Shown here: piece after piece, positions 22,447-34,825 of the stretch | How positions within the stretch are numbered: the first letter of the stretch is position 1 | Layout of the letters: each line of letters starts with the position of its first letter | Origin: Solanum dulcamara | Lineage: Eukaryota > Streptophyta > Magnoliopsida > Solanales > Solanaceae | Length of the DNA: 64,000 bases | NCBI RefSeq assembly: GCF_947179165.1 | Contig: NC_077237.1 | Location: forward strand, 88,884,341 to 88,948,340 | Direction: 5' to 3' | Made by a program: the position numbers and the translations under genes | Notes under the pieces: generated by a model | What the model saw: the letters and a program-made list of their open reading frames with translations, nothing else | Told to the model about the DNA's origin: nothing | Databases searched by the model: none

Positions 22447-25400
22447 GTAGCTCCAGCAGCGCTTTAGAGGGGTTGAGGATCATTTTATTTGCGACGCAAT
22501 AGAATTAGGCGATTTTGCCAGTTTTTCGTGTGTGTTAGCCTACGGATTTTTTAGGTGTTGGGGGTCTGAGTCAAATTTTCTTGTATTCTTTCATAGTAGC
22601 GTTTGTAACGACCTAGGGAACGATTCCAGTAGCCCCGATGGTTCTATAGAGGGGTTTAGGAGCATTTTATTGGCGACGCAATAGGAATTAGGCGATTTTG
22701 CCAGTATTTCTTGTGTGTTAGCCCAATGATTTTTTAGGTGAAGGGGGGTACGGGTCAAATTTTCTTGAATTCTTCTATAGTAGCATCCTTAACGACCTGT
22801 GGAACGACTCCAGTAGCCCCGGCGACACTTTAGAGGGGTTTAGGAGCATTTTATTGGCGACACAATAGAAATTGGGCGATTTTGCTAGTTTTTCTGTGTG
22901 TTAACCCACGAATTTTTAGGTGCCGGGGGTCTGGGTCGATTTTTCTTGATTTCTTCCATAGTAGCGTCTGTAATGACCTGGGGAACGACTCCAGTAGCCC
23001 CGGCGGTGCAATAGAGGGGTTTAAGAGCATTTTATTGGCGACGCAATAGGAATTAGGCAATTTTGCCAGTTTTTCGTGTGTGTTAGCCCACAGAATTTTT
23101 AGGTACCGGGGGTCCGGGTTGAATTTTCTTGATTTCCTCCATTGTAGCATCCGTTACAACCTGGAGAACGACTCCAGTAGCTCCGGCAGCGCTTTAGAGG
23201 GGTTTAGGATCATTTTATTTGCGACGCAATAGAATTAGGCGATTTTGCCAGTTTTTCGTGTGTGTTAGCCCACGTATTTTTTAGGTGTTGGGGGTCCGAG
23301 TTGAATTTTCTTGTATTCTTCCATAGTAGCGTCTGTAACAACCTAGGGAACAACTCTAGTAGACCCGACGGTTCTATAGAGGGGTTTAGGAGCATTTTAT
23401 TGGCGACGCAATAGGAATTAGGCTTTTTTTGCCAGTTTTTCGTGTGTGTTAACCCAGGGATTTTTAAGGTGCCGGGGGTTCGGGTCAAATTTCTTGGATT
23501 CTTCCATAGTAGCGTCCCTAACGACCTGGAGAATGACTCCAGTAGCCCTGGCGGCGCTTTAGAGGGGTTCAGGAGCATTTTATTGGCGACGCAATAGGAA
23601 TTACGCAATTTTCCAAGTTTTTTGTGTGTGTTAGCCCATGGTTTTTTTAGGTGCCGGGGGTGCGGGTCAAATTTTCTTGATTTCTAACACAGTAGCATCC
23701 GTAACGACCTGGGGAACGACTCTAGTAGCCCCGACGGCACTTTAGAGGGGTTTAGGAGCATTTTATTGGCGACGAAATAGGAATTAGGTGATTTTGCTAG
23801 TTTTTCGTGTGTGTTAGCCCATGGATTTTTTAGGTGCCGGGGGTTCGAGTAGAATTTTCTTTGATTCTTCAATAGTAGTGTCCGTAACGACCTAGGAAAT
23901 GACTCCAGTAGCCCCGGCGTTGCTATAGAGGGGTTTAGGAGCATTTTATTGGAGACGCAATAGGCATTAGTCAATTTTGCCAGTTTTTCGTGTGTATTAG
24001 CGTAAGGATTTTTTAGGTGCTGAGGGTCCGGGTCGAATTTTCTTGGATTCTTCGATAATAGTGTCCGTAATAACTCCAGTAGCCCCGGCGGTGCTTTAGA
24101 GGGGTTTAGGAGCATTTTATTAGATACGCAATAGGAATTAGGCGATTTTGCCAGTTTTTCGTGTGTGTTAGCCCACGGATTTTTTAGGTGTCGGGGGTCT
24201 GGGTCAAAGTTTCTTGGATTCTTCCATAGTAGCTTCCATAACGACCTGGGTGCTTTAGAGGGGTCCGGAGGTGCTTTAGAGGGGTTTAGGAGCATTGTAT
24301 TGGCGACACAATAGGAATTAAGCAACTTTGTTAGTTTTTCGTGTGTGTTAGCCCACGAATATTTTAGGTGCCGGGGATCCGGGTCAAATTTTCTTGGATT
24401 CTTCCATAGTAGCGTCCGTAACGACCTGAGGAATGACTCCAGTAGCTCCGTTGGCGATTTAGAGGGGTTTAGGATCATTTTATTTGCGACGCAATAGGAA
24501 TTAGGCAATTTTGCCAGTTTTTCGTGTGTGTTAGCCCACAGATTTTTTAGGTGCCGGGGGTTCAGGTCGAATTTTCTTGGATTCTTCCATAGTAGCGTCC
24601 GTAACGACCTGGGGAATGACTCCAGTAGCCCTGGCGGCGCTATAGAGGGGTTTAGGAGCATTTTATTGGCGACGCAATAGGAATTAGGCAATTTTGCCAG
24701 TATTTCTTGTGTGTTAGCCCGCAGATTTTTTAGGTGAAGGGGGTCCGGGTCAAACTTTCTTGGATTTTTCCTTAGTAGCGTCCGTAACGACCTGGGAAAG
24801 ACTATAGTAGCCCCGGCGGCGCTTTAGAGGGGCTTAGGAGCATTTTATTGGCGACGCAGTAGGAATTAGGCGATTTTGCTTGTTTTTCGTGTGTGTTAGC
24901 CCACAGATTTTTTAGGTGTCGGGGGTCCGGGTCAAATTTTCTTGGATTCTTCCATAGTAGCGTCCGTAACGACCTGGGGAACGACTCTAGTAGCCCCAGT
25001 GGCGCTATAGAGGGGTTTAGGAGCATTTTATTGCTGGCGCAATAGGAATTAGGCAATTTTGCCACTTTTTCGTGTATATTAGCCCATGGATATTTTAGGT
25101 ACCTGGGGTCCGGGTCGAATTTTCTTGAATTCTTCCATAGTAGCATCCGTAACGACTGGGGGAACGACTCCAGTAGCCCCGGCGGCGCTTTAGAAGGGTT
25201 TAAGAGCATTTTATTGGCGACGCAATGGGAATTAGGCGATTTTGCCAGTTTTTCGTGTGTGTTAGCCCACGGATTTTTTAGGTGCCGGGGGTGCGGGTCA
25301 AAATTTGTTGGATTTTCTTTCTTAGTAGCGTCCGTAACGACTGGGGGAACGACTCAAGTAGCCCCGGCAGCGCTTTAGAAGGGTTTAATAGCATTTTATT

Positions 25401-27731
25401 GGCGACGCAATGGGAATTAGGCGATTTTGCCAGTTTTTCTTGTGTGTTAGCCCACGGATTTTTTAGGTGCCGGGGGTGCGGGTCGAATTTTCTTGATTTC
25501 TTCCATATTAGCGTCCATAACGACCTGGGGAACGACTCCAGTAGCCCCGGCGATGCAATAGAGGGGTTTAGGAGCATTTTATTGGCGACGCAATAGGAAT
25601 TGGGCAATTTTGCCAGTTTTTCGTATGTGTTAGCCCACAGAATTTTTAGGTACCGGGGGTCCGGGTTGAATTTTCTTGATTTCTTCCATAGTAGCGTCTG
25701 TTACAATCTGGAGAACGACTCCAGTAGCTCCAGCAGCGCTGTAGAGGGGTTTAGGATCATTTTATTTGCGACGCAATAGAATTAGACGATTTTGCAAGTT
25801 TTTCGTGTGTGTTAGCCCACGGATTATTTAAGTGTTGGGGGTCCGAGTCAAATTTTCTTGTATTCTTTCATAGTAGCGTTTGTAACGACCTAGGGAACGA
25901 TTCCAGTAGCCCCGATGGTTCTATAGAGGGGTTTAGGAGCATTTTATTGGCGACGCAATAGGAATTAGGCAATTTTGCCAGTATTTCTTGTGTGTTAGCC
26001 CAACGATTTTTTAGGTGAAGGGGGTCCGGGTCAAATTTTCTTGAATTCTTCCATAGTAGCATCCGTAACGACCTGTGGAACGACTCCAGTAGCCCCGGCG
26101 ACACTTTAGAGGGGTTTAGGAGCATTTTATTGGCGACACAATAGGAATTGGGCGATTTTGCTAGTTTTTCGTGTGTGTTAACCCACGAATTTTTAGGTGC
26201 CGGGGGTCTGGGTCGATTTTTCTTGATTTCTTCCATAGTAGCGTCTGTAATGACCTGGGGAACGACTCCAGTAGCCCCGGCGGTGCAATAGAGGGGTTTA
26301 AGAGCATTTTATTAGCGACGCAATAGGAATTAGGCAATTTTGCCAGTTTTTCGTGTATGTTAGCCCACAGAATTTTTAGGTACTGGGGGTCCGGGTTGAA
26401 TTTTCTTGATTTCCTCCATTGTATTATCCGTTACAACCTGGAGAATGACTCCAGTAGCTCCAGCGGCGCATTAGAGGGTTTTAGGATCATTTTATTTGTG
26501 ATGCAATAGAATTAGACAATTTTGCCAGTTTTTCGTGTGTGTTAGCCCACGGATTTTTTAGGTGTTGGGGGTCCGAGTTGAATTTTCTTGTATTCTTCTA
26601 TAGTAGCGTCTGTAACAACCTAGGGAACAACTCTAGTAGCCCCGACGGTTCTATAGAGGGGTTTAGGAGCATTTTATTAGCGACGCATAGGAATTAGTGG
26701 ATTTTGCTAGTATTTCTTGTGTATTAGCCCACAGATTTTTTAGGTGAAGGGGGTACGGGTCAAAATTTCTTGAATTCTTCCATACCATCATCCGTAAAGA
26801 CCTGGGGAACGACTCCAGTAGCCCCGGCGGTGCTTTAGAGGGTTTAGGAGCATTCTATTAGCGGCGCAATAGAAATTAAGCAATTTTGCCACTTTTTCGT
26901 GCGTGTTAGCCCATAGATATTTTAGGTGCCGGGGGTTCGGGTCAAATATTCATAGATTCTTCCATAGTAGCGTCCGTAACGACCTGGAGAATGACTTCAG
27001 TAGCCCCGGAGGTGCTATAGAGGGGTTTATGAGCATTTTATTGGCGACGCAATAGGAATTAGGGGATTTTGCCTGTTTTTCGTGTTGGTTAGCCCATAGA
27101 TTTTTTAGGTGCCGGGGGTCCGGGTCAACTTTTCTTGGATTTTTCCATAGTAGCGTCCATAACGACCTGGGGAACGACTCTAGTAGCCCCGGCGGTGCTT
27201 TAGAGGGGATTAGGAGTATTTTATTGGCGACGCAGTAGGAATTAGGCGATTTTGCCAGTTTTTCGTGTGTGTTAGCCCACGGAATTTTTAGGTGCCGGGA
27301 GTCCGTGTCGAATTTTCTTGGATTCTTCCATAGTAGCGTCCGTAACGACTTGGGGAACGACTCCAGTAGCCCCGGCAGTGCTATAGAGGGATTTAGGAAC
27401 ATTTTATTGGCGACGCAATAGGAATTAGGCGATTTTGCCAGTTTTTCGTGTGTGTTAACCCACGGATTTTTAAGGTGCCGGGGGTTCGGGTCAAATTTCT
27501 TGGATTCTTCCATAGTAGCGTCCCTAACGACCTGGAGAATGACTCCAGTAGCCCTGGCGGCGCTTTAGAGGGGTTTAGGAGCATTTTATTGGCGACGCAA
27601 TAGGAATTGGGCAATTTTGCCAGTTTTTCGTATGTGTTAGCCCACAGAATTTTTAGGTACCGGGGGTCCGGGTTGAATTTTCTTGATTTCTTCCATAGTA
27701 GCGTCCGTTACGATTTTGGAGAACGACTCCA
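22447..27731 (-). repeat. R1 higher-order repeat, complete copy 2
   Basis: Second complete unit, in tandem with copy 1. Differences seen include TTCGATAATAGTGTCC here against TTCGATAGTAGCGTCC in copy 1, and one extra G near 22741. The offset changes from 5286 to 5285 between about 26240 and 26950, so at least one single-base indel lies there. The high similarity indicates a recent duplication or homogenisation of the whole unit. Confidence 0.9.
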
Positions 27732-29036
27732 GTAGCTCCAGCAGCGCTTTAGAGGGGTTGAGGATCATTTTATTTGCGACGCAATAGAATTAGGCGATTT
27801 TGCCAGTTTTTCGTGTGTGTTAGCCTACGGATTTTTTAGGTGTTGGGGGTCCGAGTCAAATTTTCTTATATTCTTTCATAGTAGCGTTTGTAACGACCTA
27901 GGGAACGATTCCAGTAGCCCCGATGGTTCTATAGAGGGGTTTAGGAGCATTTTATTGGCGACGCAATAGGAATTAGGCGATTTTGCCAGTATTTCTTGTG
28001 TGTTAGCCCAACAATTTTTTAGAGGGGTTTAGGAGCATTTTATTGGCGACACAATAGAAATTGGGCGATTTTGCTAGTTTTTCTGTGTGTTAACGCACGA
28101 ATTTTTAGGTGCCGGGGGTCTGGGTCGATTTTTCTTGATTTCTTCCATAGTAGCGTCTGTAATGACCTGGGGAACGACTCCAGTAGCCCCGGCAGTGCAA
28201 TAGAGGGGTTTAAGAGCATTTTATTGGCGACGCAATAGGAATTAGGCAATTTTGCCAGTTTTTCGTGTATGTTAGCCCACATAATTTTTAGGTACTGGGG
28301 GTCCGGGTTGAATTTTCTTGATTTCCTCCATTGTAGCATCCGTTACAACCTGGAGAATGACTCCAGTAGCTCCAGCGGCGCATTAGAGGGTTTTAGGATC
28401 ATTTTATTTGTGATGCAATAGAATTAGGCGATTTTCCCAGTTTTTCTTGTGTGTTAGCCTACGGATTTTTTAGGTGTTGGGGGTCCGAGTTGAATTTTCT
28501 TGTATTCTTCCATAGTAGCGTCTGTAACAACCTAGGGAACAACTCTAGTAGCCCCGACGGTTCTATAGAGGGGTTTAGGAGTATTTTATTGGCGACGCAA
28601 TAGGAATTATGGGGTTTTGCCAGTATTTCTTGTGTATTAGCCCACAGATTTTTAAGGTGAAGGGGGTCCGGGTCAAAATTTCTTGAATTCTTCCATACCG
28701 GCATCCGTAATGACCTAGGGAACGACTCCAATAGCCCCGGCGGTGCTTTAGAGGGTTTAGGAGCATTCTATTGGCGCCGCAATATGAATTAAGCAATTTT
28801 GCCACTTTTTCGTGCGTGTTAGCCCACAGATATTTTAGGTGCCGGGGGTCCGGGTCAAATATTCATAGATTCTTCCATAGAAGCATCCGTAACGACCTGG
28901 GGAATGACTCCAGTAGCCCCGGAGGTGCTATAGAGGGGTTTATGAGCATTTTATTGGCGACGCAATAGGAATTAGGGGATTTTGCCTGTTTTTTGTGTTG
29001 GTTAGCCCATAGATTTTTTTGGTGCCGGGGGTCCGG
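27732..29036 (-). repeat. R1 higher-order repeat, rearranged partial copy 3
   Basis: It follows the unit order until about 28020, where about 97 bases are missing at a TTTAG repeat. It then follows at an offset of 5189 until about 28260. From there it resembles the 21.06-21.5 kb part of copy 1 (GTACTGGGGGTCCGGGTTG, then GTGATGCAATAGAATTAG), so at least two exchanges are recorded here. The end near 29036 is the edge of the block. Confidence 0.75.
28005..28035 (-). repeat. Deletion junction of about 97 bp in R1 copy 3
   Basis: CAACAATTTTTTAGAGGGGT here corresponds to two separated places in copy 2, ATTTTTTAGGTG at about 22730 and CACTTTAGAGGGGT at about 22826. TTTAG is common to both ends and is present once at the junction. 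Confidence 0.78.
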
Positions 29037-30112
29037 ATTGAATTTTCTCTGATTCTTCCATATTAGCGTCCATAATGACTTGGGGAACGACTACAGTAGC
29101 CCCGGCGGTGCTATAGAGGGGTTTAGGAGCATTGAATTGGCGAGGCAATAGAAATTAGGAGATTTTGCCAGTTTTTTGTGTGTGTTAGCCCACGGATTTT
29201 TAAGGTACCAGGGGTTCGGGTCAAATTTTCTTGGATTCTTCCAAAGTAGCGTCCGTAACCACATAGGGAATGACTCCAGTAGCCCCGGCGGCGCTATAGA
29301 GGGGTTTAGGAACATTTTATTGGGAACACAATAGGAATTAAGCGATTTTGCCAGTTTTTCGTGTGTGTTAGCCCACACATTTTTTACGTGCCGGGGGTCC
29401 ATGTCGAATTTTCTTAGATTCTTCCATTGTAACATCCATAACGACTTGGGGAACGACTCTAGTAGCACCGGCGGGTCTATAGAGGGGTTTAGGAACATTT
29501 TATTGGGGACGCAATAGGAATTAGGAGATTTTGCCAGTTTTTTGTGTGTGTTAGCCCATAGATTTTTTACGTGCCGGGGGTTCGGGTCAAATTTTCTTCC
29601 ATTCTTCCGTAGCAGCATCCGTAACTACATGGGGAACGACTCCAGTAGCCTCGGCGGTGCTATAGAGTGGTTTGGGAGAATTGTTTTGGCGACGCAATAG
29701 GAATTAGGCGATTTTGCCAGTTTTTCGTGCGTGTTAGCCCACAGATTTTTTAGGTGCCTGGGGATTGGGTCAAATTTTCTTCCATTCTTCTATAGAAGCA
29801 CCCGTAACAACCTGGGGAACGACTCCAGTAGCCCCGGCAGCGCTGTAGAGGGGTTTAGGAGTATTTTATTTTCTTCGCAATAAGAATTAGGCAATTTTGC
29901 CTCTTTTTCGTGCGTGTTAGCCTACAGATTTTTTAGGTGCAGGGGTCCAGGTTGAATTTTCTTGGATTCTTATATACTAGCATCCGTAACGACCTGGGGA
30001 ACGTCTCCAGTAGCCCCGGCGGCGCTATATAGGGGTTTAGGAGCATTTTATTGGTGGCACAATAAAAATTAGGCAATTTTGCCAGTTTTTCGTATGTGTG
30101 CCTGCGGATTTT

Positions 30113-30620
30113 TTAGGTGCCGGGGTCCGAGTCAAATTTTCTTGGATTATTCAATAGTAGCATCCGTAATGAACTTGGGAACAACTCTAGTAGCCCCGGC
30201 GTCGCTTTAGAGGTGTTTAGGAGCATTTTATTGGAGACGCAATAGGAATTAGGTGATTTTGCATGTTTTTCGTGTGTGTTAGCCGATGGATATTTTAGAT
30301 GCCGGGGGTCTTGGTCGAATTTTCTTGAATTCTTCCATATTAGAGTCCGTAACAACCTGAGGAACGACTCCAGTAGCCCCGGCGGCATTACAGAGGGGTT
30401 TAGGAGCATTGTATTGGCGACACAATATGAATTAGGCGATTTTGCTTGTTTTTCGTGTGTGTTAGCCCACAGATTTTTAAGGTGCCAGGGGTCCAGGTCA
30501 AATTTTTTCGTCGATTCTTCCATAATAGTGTCTGTAATGACCTGGGGAACGACTCTAGTAGCCCCGGCGGCACTATAGAGGGGTTTAGGAGCATTTTATT
30601 GGAAACACAATAGGAATTAG
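30113..30620 (-). repeat. R2 cassette A, copy 1
   Basis: Ordered variants GGGGTCCGAGTCAAATTTTC, GGATTATTCAATAGTAGCAT, GGCGTCGCTTTAGAGGTGTT, GATATTTTAGATGCCGG and GGAGCATTGTATTGGCGACA. The same order occurs near 34320, 40722 and 55160, and partly near 49680 and 61830. The first two copies are 4206 bases apart and the second and third 6400 apart. Confidence 0.75.
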
Positions 30621-31179
30621 GAGGTTTTGACAGTTTTTTGTATGTGTTAGACCACAGATTTTTAGGTGCCGGGGTCCGAGTCAAATTTTCTTAGATTCTT
30701 CCATAGTAGCGTCCGTAACGACCTAGGGAACGACTCCAGTAGTCCCGACAGTGCTATAGAGGGGTTTAGGAGCATTTTATTGGCGACGCAATAGAAATTA
30801 GGAGATTTTGCCAGTTTTTTGTGTGTGTTAGCCCACGGATTTTTTAGGTACCGGGGGTCTGGGTCAAATTTTCTTAGATTCTTCTATAGTAGCATCCGTA
30901 ACGACCTAGGGAATGACTCCAGTAGCCCCGGCGGCGCTGTAGAGGGGTTTAGGAGCATTTTATTGGTGGCACAATAGGAATTAGGCAATTTTGCCACTTT
31001 TTCGTGTGTGTTAGCCCACAGATTTTTTAGGTGCCAGGGGTCTGGGTCAAATTTTTTTGGATTCTTCTATAGTAGCGTCTCTAACGACCTGGGGAACATC
31101 TCCAGTAGCCCCGGCGGCGCTATATAGGGGTTTAGGAACATTTTATTGGCAGAGCACTAGAAATTTGGCGATTTTGCTA

Positions 31180-31760
31180 GTTTTTCGTGTGTGTTAGCCC
31201 GCGGATTTTTTAGGTGCCGGGGTTTCGGGTCATATTTTCTTAGATTATTCAATAGTAGCGTCCGTAACGACCTGGGGAACGACTCTAGTAGCCCCGGCGT
31301 CGTTTTAGAGGGGTTTAGGAGCATTTTATTGGAGACGCAATAGGAATTAAGCGATTTTGCTAGTTTTTCATGTGTGTTAGCCGACAGATATTTTAGGTGC
31401 CGGGGGTCCTGATCGAATTTTCTTGAATTCTTCCATAGTAGAGTCCGTAACAACACGGGGAACGTCTCCAGTAGCCCCGGTGGCATTATAGAGGGGTTTA
31501 GGAGCATTGTATTGGCGACGCAATATGAATTAGGTGATTTTTCTAGTTTTTCGTATGTGTTAGCCCACAGATTTTTAAGGTGCCAGGGGTTCGGGTCAAA
31601 TTTTCTTGGAATCTTCCATAGTAGTGTCTGTAACGACCTGGGGAACGACTTCAGTAGCCCCGGCGGCACTATAGAGGGGTTTAGGAGAATTGTATTGGCG
31701 ACGCAATAGGAATTAGAAGGTTTTGCCAGTTTTTCGTATGTGTTAGACCACAAATTTTTA
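31180..31760 (-). repeat. R2 cassette B, copy 1
   Basis: About three monomers with GGGGTTTCGGGTCA, CCCCGGCGTCGTTTTAGAGG, GGTCCTGATCGAATTTTC, GAACGTCTCCAGTAGCCCC and GCATTGTATTGGCGACGC. It recurs at 32826 at an offset of 1646 bases, nine monomers less one base, and in part near 53490, 60830 and 63085. Confidence 0.75.
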
Positions 31761-32825
31761 GGTGCCGGGGGTCCGGGTCGAATTTTCTTAAATTCTTCCA
31801 TAGTAGCATCTGTAACGACCTGGGGAACGACTCTAGTAGCCCCGGCAGTGCTATAGAGGGGTTTAGAAGCATTTTATTGGCGACGCAATAGGAATTAGGA
31901 GATTTTGCCAGTTTTTCGTGTGTGTTAGCCCACAGATTTTTTAGGTACCGGGGGTCCGTGTCAAATTTTCTTGGATTCTTCCAAAGTAGCGTCCGTAACG
32001 ACATGGGGAACGACTCCAGTAGCCCCGGCGGCACTTTAGAGGGGTTTAGGAGCATTTTATTGGAGACGCAATAGGAATTAGGCGATTTTGCAAGTTTTTC
32101 ATGTCTGTTAGCCCACGGATTATTTAGGTGCCGGGGGTTTGGGTCGAATTTTCTTAGATTCTTCCATAGTAGCGTCCATAACGACCTGGGGAACGACTCC
32201 AGTAGCCCCGGCGGCGCTATAGAGGGGTTTAGGAACATTTTATTGGGGACGCAATAGGAATTAGGCGATTTTGCCAGTTTTTCGTGTGTGTTAGCTCACA
32301 GATTTTTTACGTGCCGGGGGTTCAGGTCAAATTTTCTTCCATTCTTCCGTAGCAGCATCCGTAACTACCTGGGGAACGACTCCAGTAGCCTCGGCGGTGC
32401 TATAGAGTGGTTTAGGAGAATTGTTTTGGCGACGCAATAGGAATTAGGCGATTTTGCCAGTTTTTCGTGTGTGTTAACCCACAGATTTTTTAGGTGCCTG
32501 GGGATTGCATCAAATTTTCTTGGATTCTTCCATAGTAGCGCCCGTAACAACCTGGGGAACGACTCCAGTAGCCCCGGCGGCGCTGTAGAGCAGTTTAGGA
32601 GCATTTTATTGGCGGCGAAATAGGAATTAGGCAATTTTGCCACTTTTTCGTGTGTGTTAGCCTACAGATTTTTTAGGTGCCACGAGTCCGGGTCGAATCT
32701 TCTTGGATTCTTATATAGTAGCGTCCATAACAACCTGGAGAACGTCTCCAGTAGCCCCGGCGGCGCTATATAGGGGTTTAGGAGCATTTTATTGGCGACG
32801 CAATAGAAATTAGGCGATTTTGCTA

Positions 32826-33405
32826 GTTTTTCGTGTGTGTTAGCCCGCGGATTTTTTAGGTGCCGGGGTTTCGGGTCAAATTTTCTTAGATTATTCAATT
32901 GTAGCGTCTGTAATGACCTGGGGAACGACTCTAGTAGCCCCGGCGTCATTTTAGAGGGGTTTAGGAGCATTTTATTGGAGACGCAATAGGAATTAGGCGA
33001 TTTTGCTAGTTTTTCGTGTGTGTTAGCCGACGGATATTTTAGGTGCCGGGTGTCCTGATCGAATTTTCTTGAATTCTTCCATAGTAGAGTCCGTAACAAC
33101 CTGGGGAACGTCTCCAGTAGCCCCGGTGGCATTATAGAGGGGTTTAGGAGCATTGTATTGGCGACGCAATATGAATTAGGCGATTTTGCCAGATTTTCGT
33201 GTGTGTTAGCCAACAGATATTTAAGGTGCCAGGGGTTCGGGTCAAATTTTCTTGGAATCTTCCATAGTAGTGTCTGTAACGACCAGGGGAACGACTCCAA
33301 TAGCACCGGCGGCACTATAGAGGGGTTTAGGAGCATTTTATTGGCGACGCAATAGGAATTAGGAGGTTTTGCCAGTTTTTCGTATGTGTTAGGCCACAGA
33401 TTTTT
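32826..33405 (-). repeat. R2 cassette B, copy 2
   Basis: Second copy of the GGGGTTTCGGGTC / CCTGATCG cassette, with changes such as CAATTGTAGCGTCTGTAATG for CAATAGTAGCGTCCGTAACG. Several of the differences are C/T or G/A at CpG. Confidence 0.75.
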
Positions 33406-34319
33406 TAGGTATCGGGGTTCGGGTCAAATTTTCTTGGATTCTTCCAAAGTAGCGTCCGTAACCACATAGGGAACGACTCTAGTAGCCCCGGCGGCGCTAT
33501 AGAGGGGTTTAGGAACATTTTATTGGGAACACAATAGGAATTAAGCGATTTTGCTAGTTTTTCGTGTGTGTTAGCCCACACATTTTTTACGTGCCGGGGG
33601 TTCCTGTCGAATTTTCTTAGATTCTTCCATTGTAACGTCCATAACGACCTAGGGAACGACTCCAGTAGCCCTGGGGGGGTCTATAGAGGGGTTTAGGAAC
33701 ATTTTATTGGGGACGCAATAAGAATTTGGCGATTTTGCCTTTTTTTCGTGTGTGTTAGCCCATAGATTTTTTACGTGCCGGGGGTTCGGGTCAAATTTTC
33801 TTCCATTATTCCATAGAAGCATCCATAACTACCTGGGGAACGACTTCAGTAGCCTCGGCGGTGCTATAGAGCAGTTTAGGAGAATTGTTTTGGCGACGCA
33901 ATAGGAATTACGCGATTTTGCCAGTTTTTCGTGTGTGTTAGCCCACAGATTTTTTAGGTGCCTGGGGATTGGGTCAAATTTTCTTCCATTCTTCCATAGC
34001 AGCGCCCGTAACAACCTGGGGAACGACTCTAGTAGCCCCGGCAGCGCTGTAGAGGGGTTTAGGAGTATTTTATTTTCTTCGCAATAGGAATTAGGCAATT
34101 TTGCCACTTTTTCGTGTGTGTTAGCCTACAGATTTTTTAGGTGCAGGGGTCTAGGTCGAATTTTCTTTGATTCTTATATAGTAGTGTCCGTAACGACCTG
34201 GGGAACGTCTCCAGTAGCCCCGGCGACGCTATATAGGGGTTTAGGAGCATTTTATTGGCGGCACAATAAAAATTAGGCAATTTTGCTAGTTTTTCGTATG
34301 TGTTAGCCTGCGGATTTTT

Positions 34320-34825
34320 TAGGTGGCGGGGTCCGAGTCAAATTTTCTTGGATTATTCAATAGTAGCATCCGTAATGACCTGGGGAACAACTCTAGTAGC
34401 CCCGGCGTCGCTTTAGAGGTGTTTAGGAGCATTTTATTGGAGACGCAATAGGAATTAGGTGATTTTGCTAGTTTTTCGTGTGTGTTAGCCGACGGATATT
34501 TTAGATGCCGGGGGTCCTGGTCGAATTTTCTTGAATTCTTCCATAGTAGAGTCCGTAACAACTTGGGGAACGACTCCAGTAGCCCCGGCGGCATTATAGA
34601 GGGGTTTAGGAGCATTGTATTGGCGACACAATATGAATTAGGCGATTTTGCTTATTTTTCGTGTGTGTTAGCCCACAGATTTTTAAGGTGCCAGCGGTCC
34701 GGGTCAAATTTTTTCTTCGATTCTTCCATAATAGTGTCTATAATGACCTGGGGAACGACTCTAGTAGCCCCGGCGGCACTATAGAGGGGTTTAGGAGCAT
34801 TTTATTGGAAATGCAATAGGAATTA
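34320..34825 (-). repeat. R2 cassette A, copy 2
   Basis: Second copy of the GAGGTGTTTAGGAGC / TAGATGCCGGGGGTCCTGG cassette. It carries small changes such as GCCAGCGGTCC in place of GCCAGGGGTCC, a change it shares with copy 3. Confidence 0.75.

Larger units (their letters stand above)
15737..29036 (-). repeat. Satellite array block R1, reverse orientation, 5.29-kb higher-order repeat
   Basis: About 73 monomers, all read on the minus strand: GGTTTAGGAGCATTTTATTG, then GCGACGCAATAGGAATTAGG, and so on. The block is organised in a higher-order unit of about 5286 bases, about 29 monomers. The same ordered set of variants recurs at 18398 and 23684, 19516 and 24802, 19992 and 25278, and 20582 and 25868, each pair 5286 bases apart. 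Copies of the unit differ by only a few bases per kilobase by eye, while neighbouring monomers differ far more. The right boundary near 29036 is where R1-type variants give way to those of R2. Confidence 0.95.
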
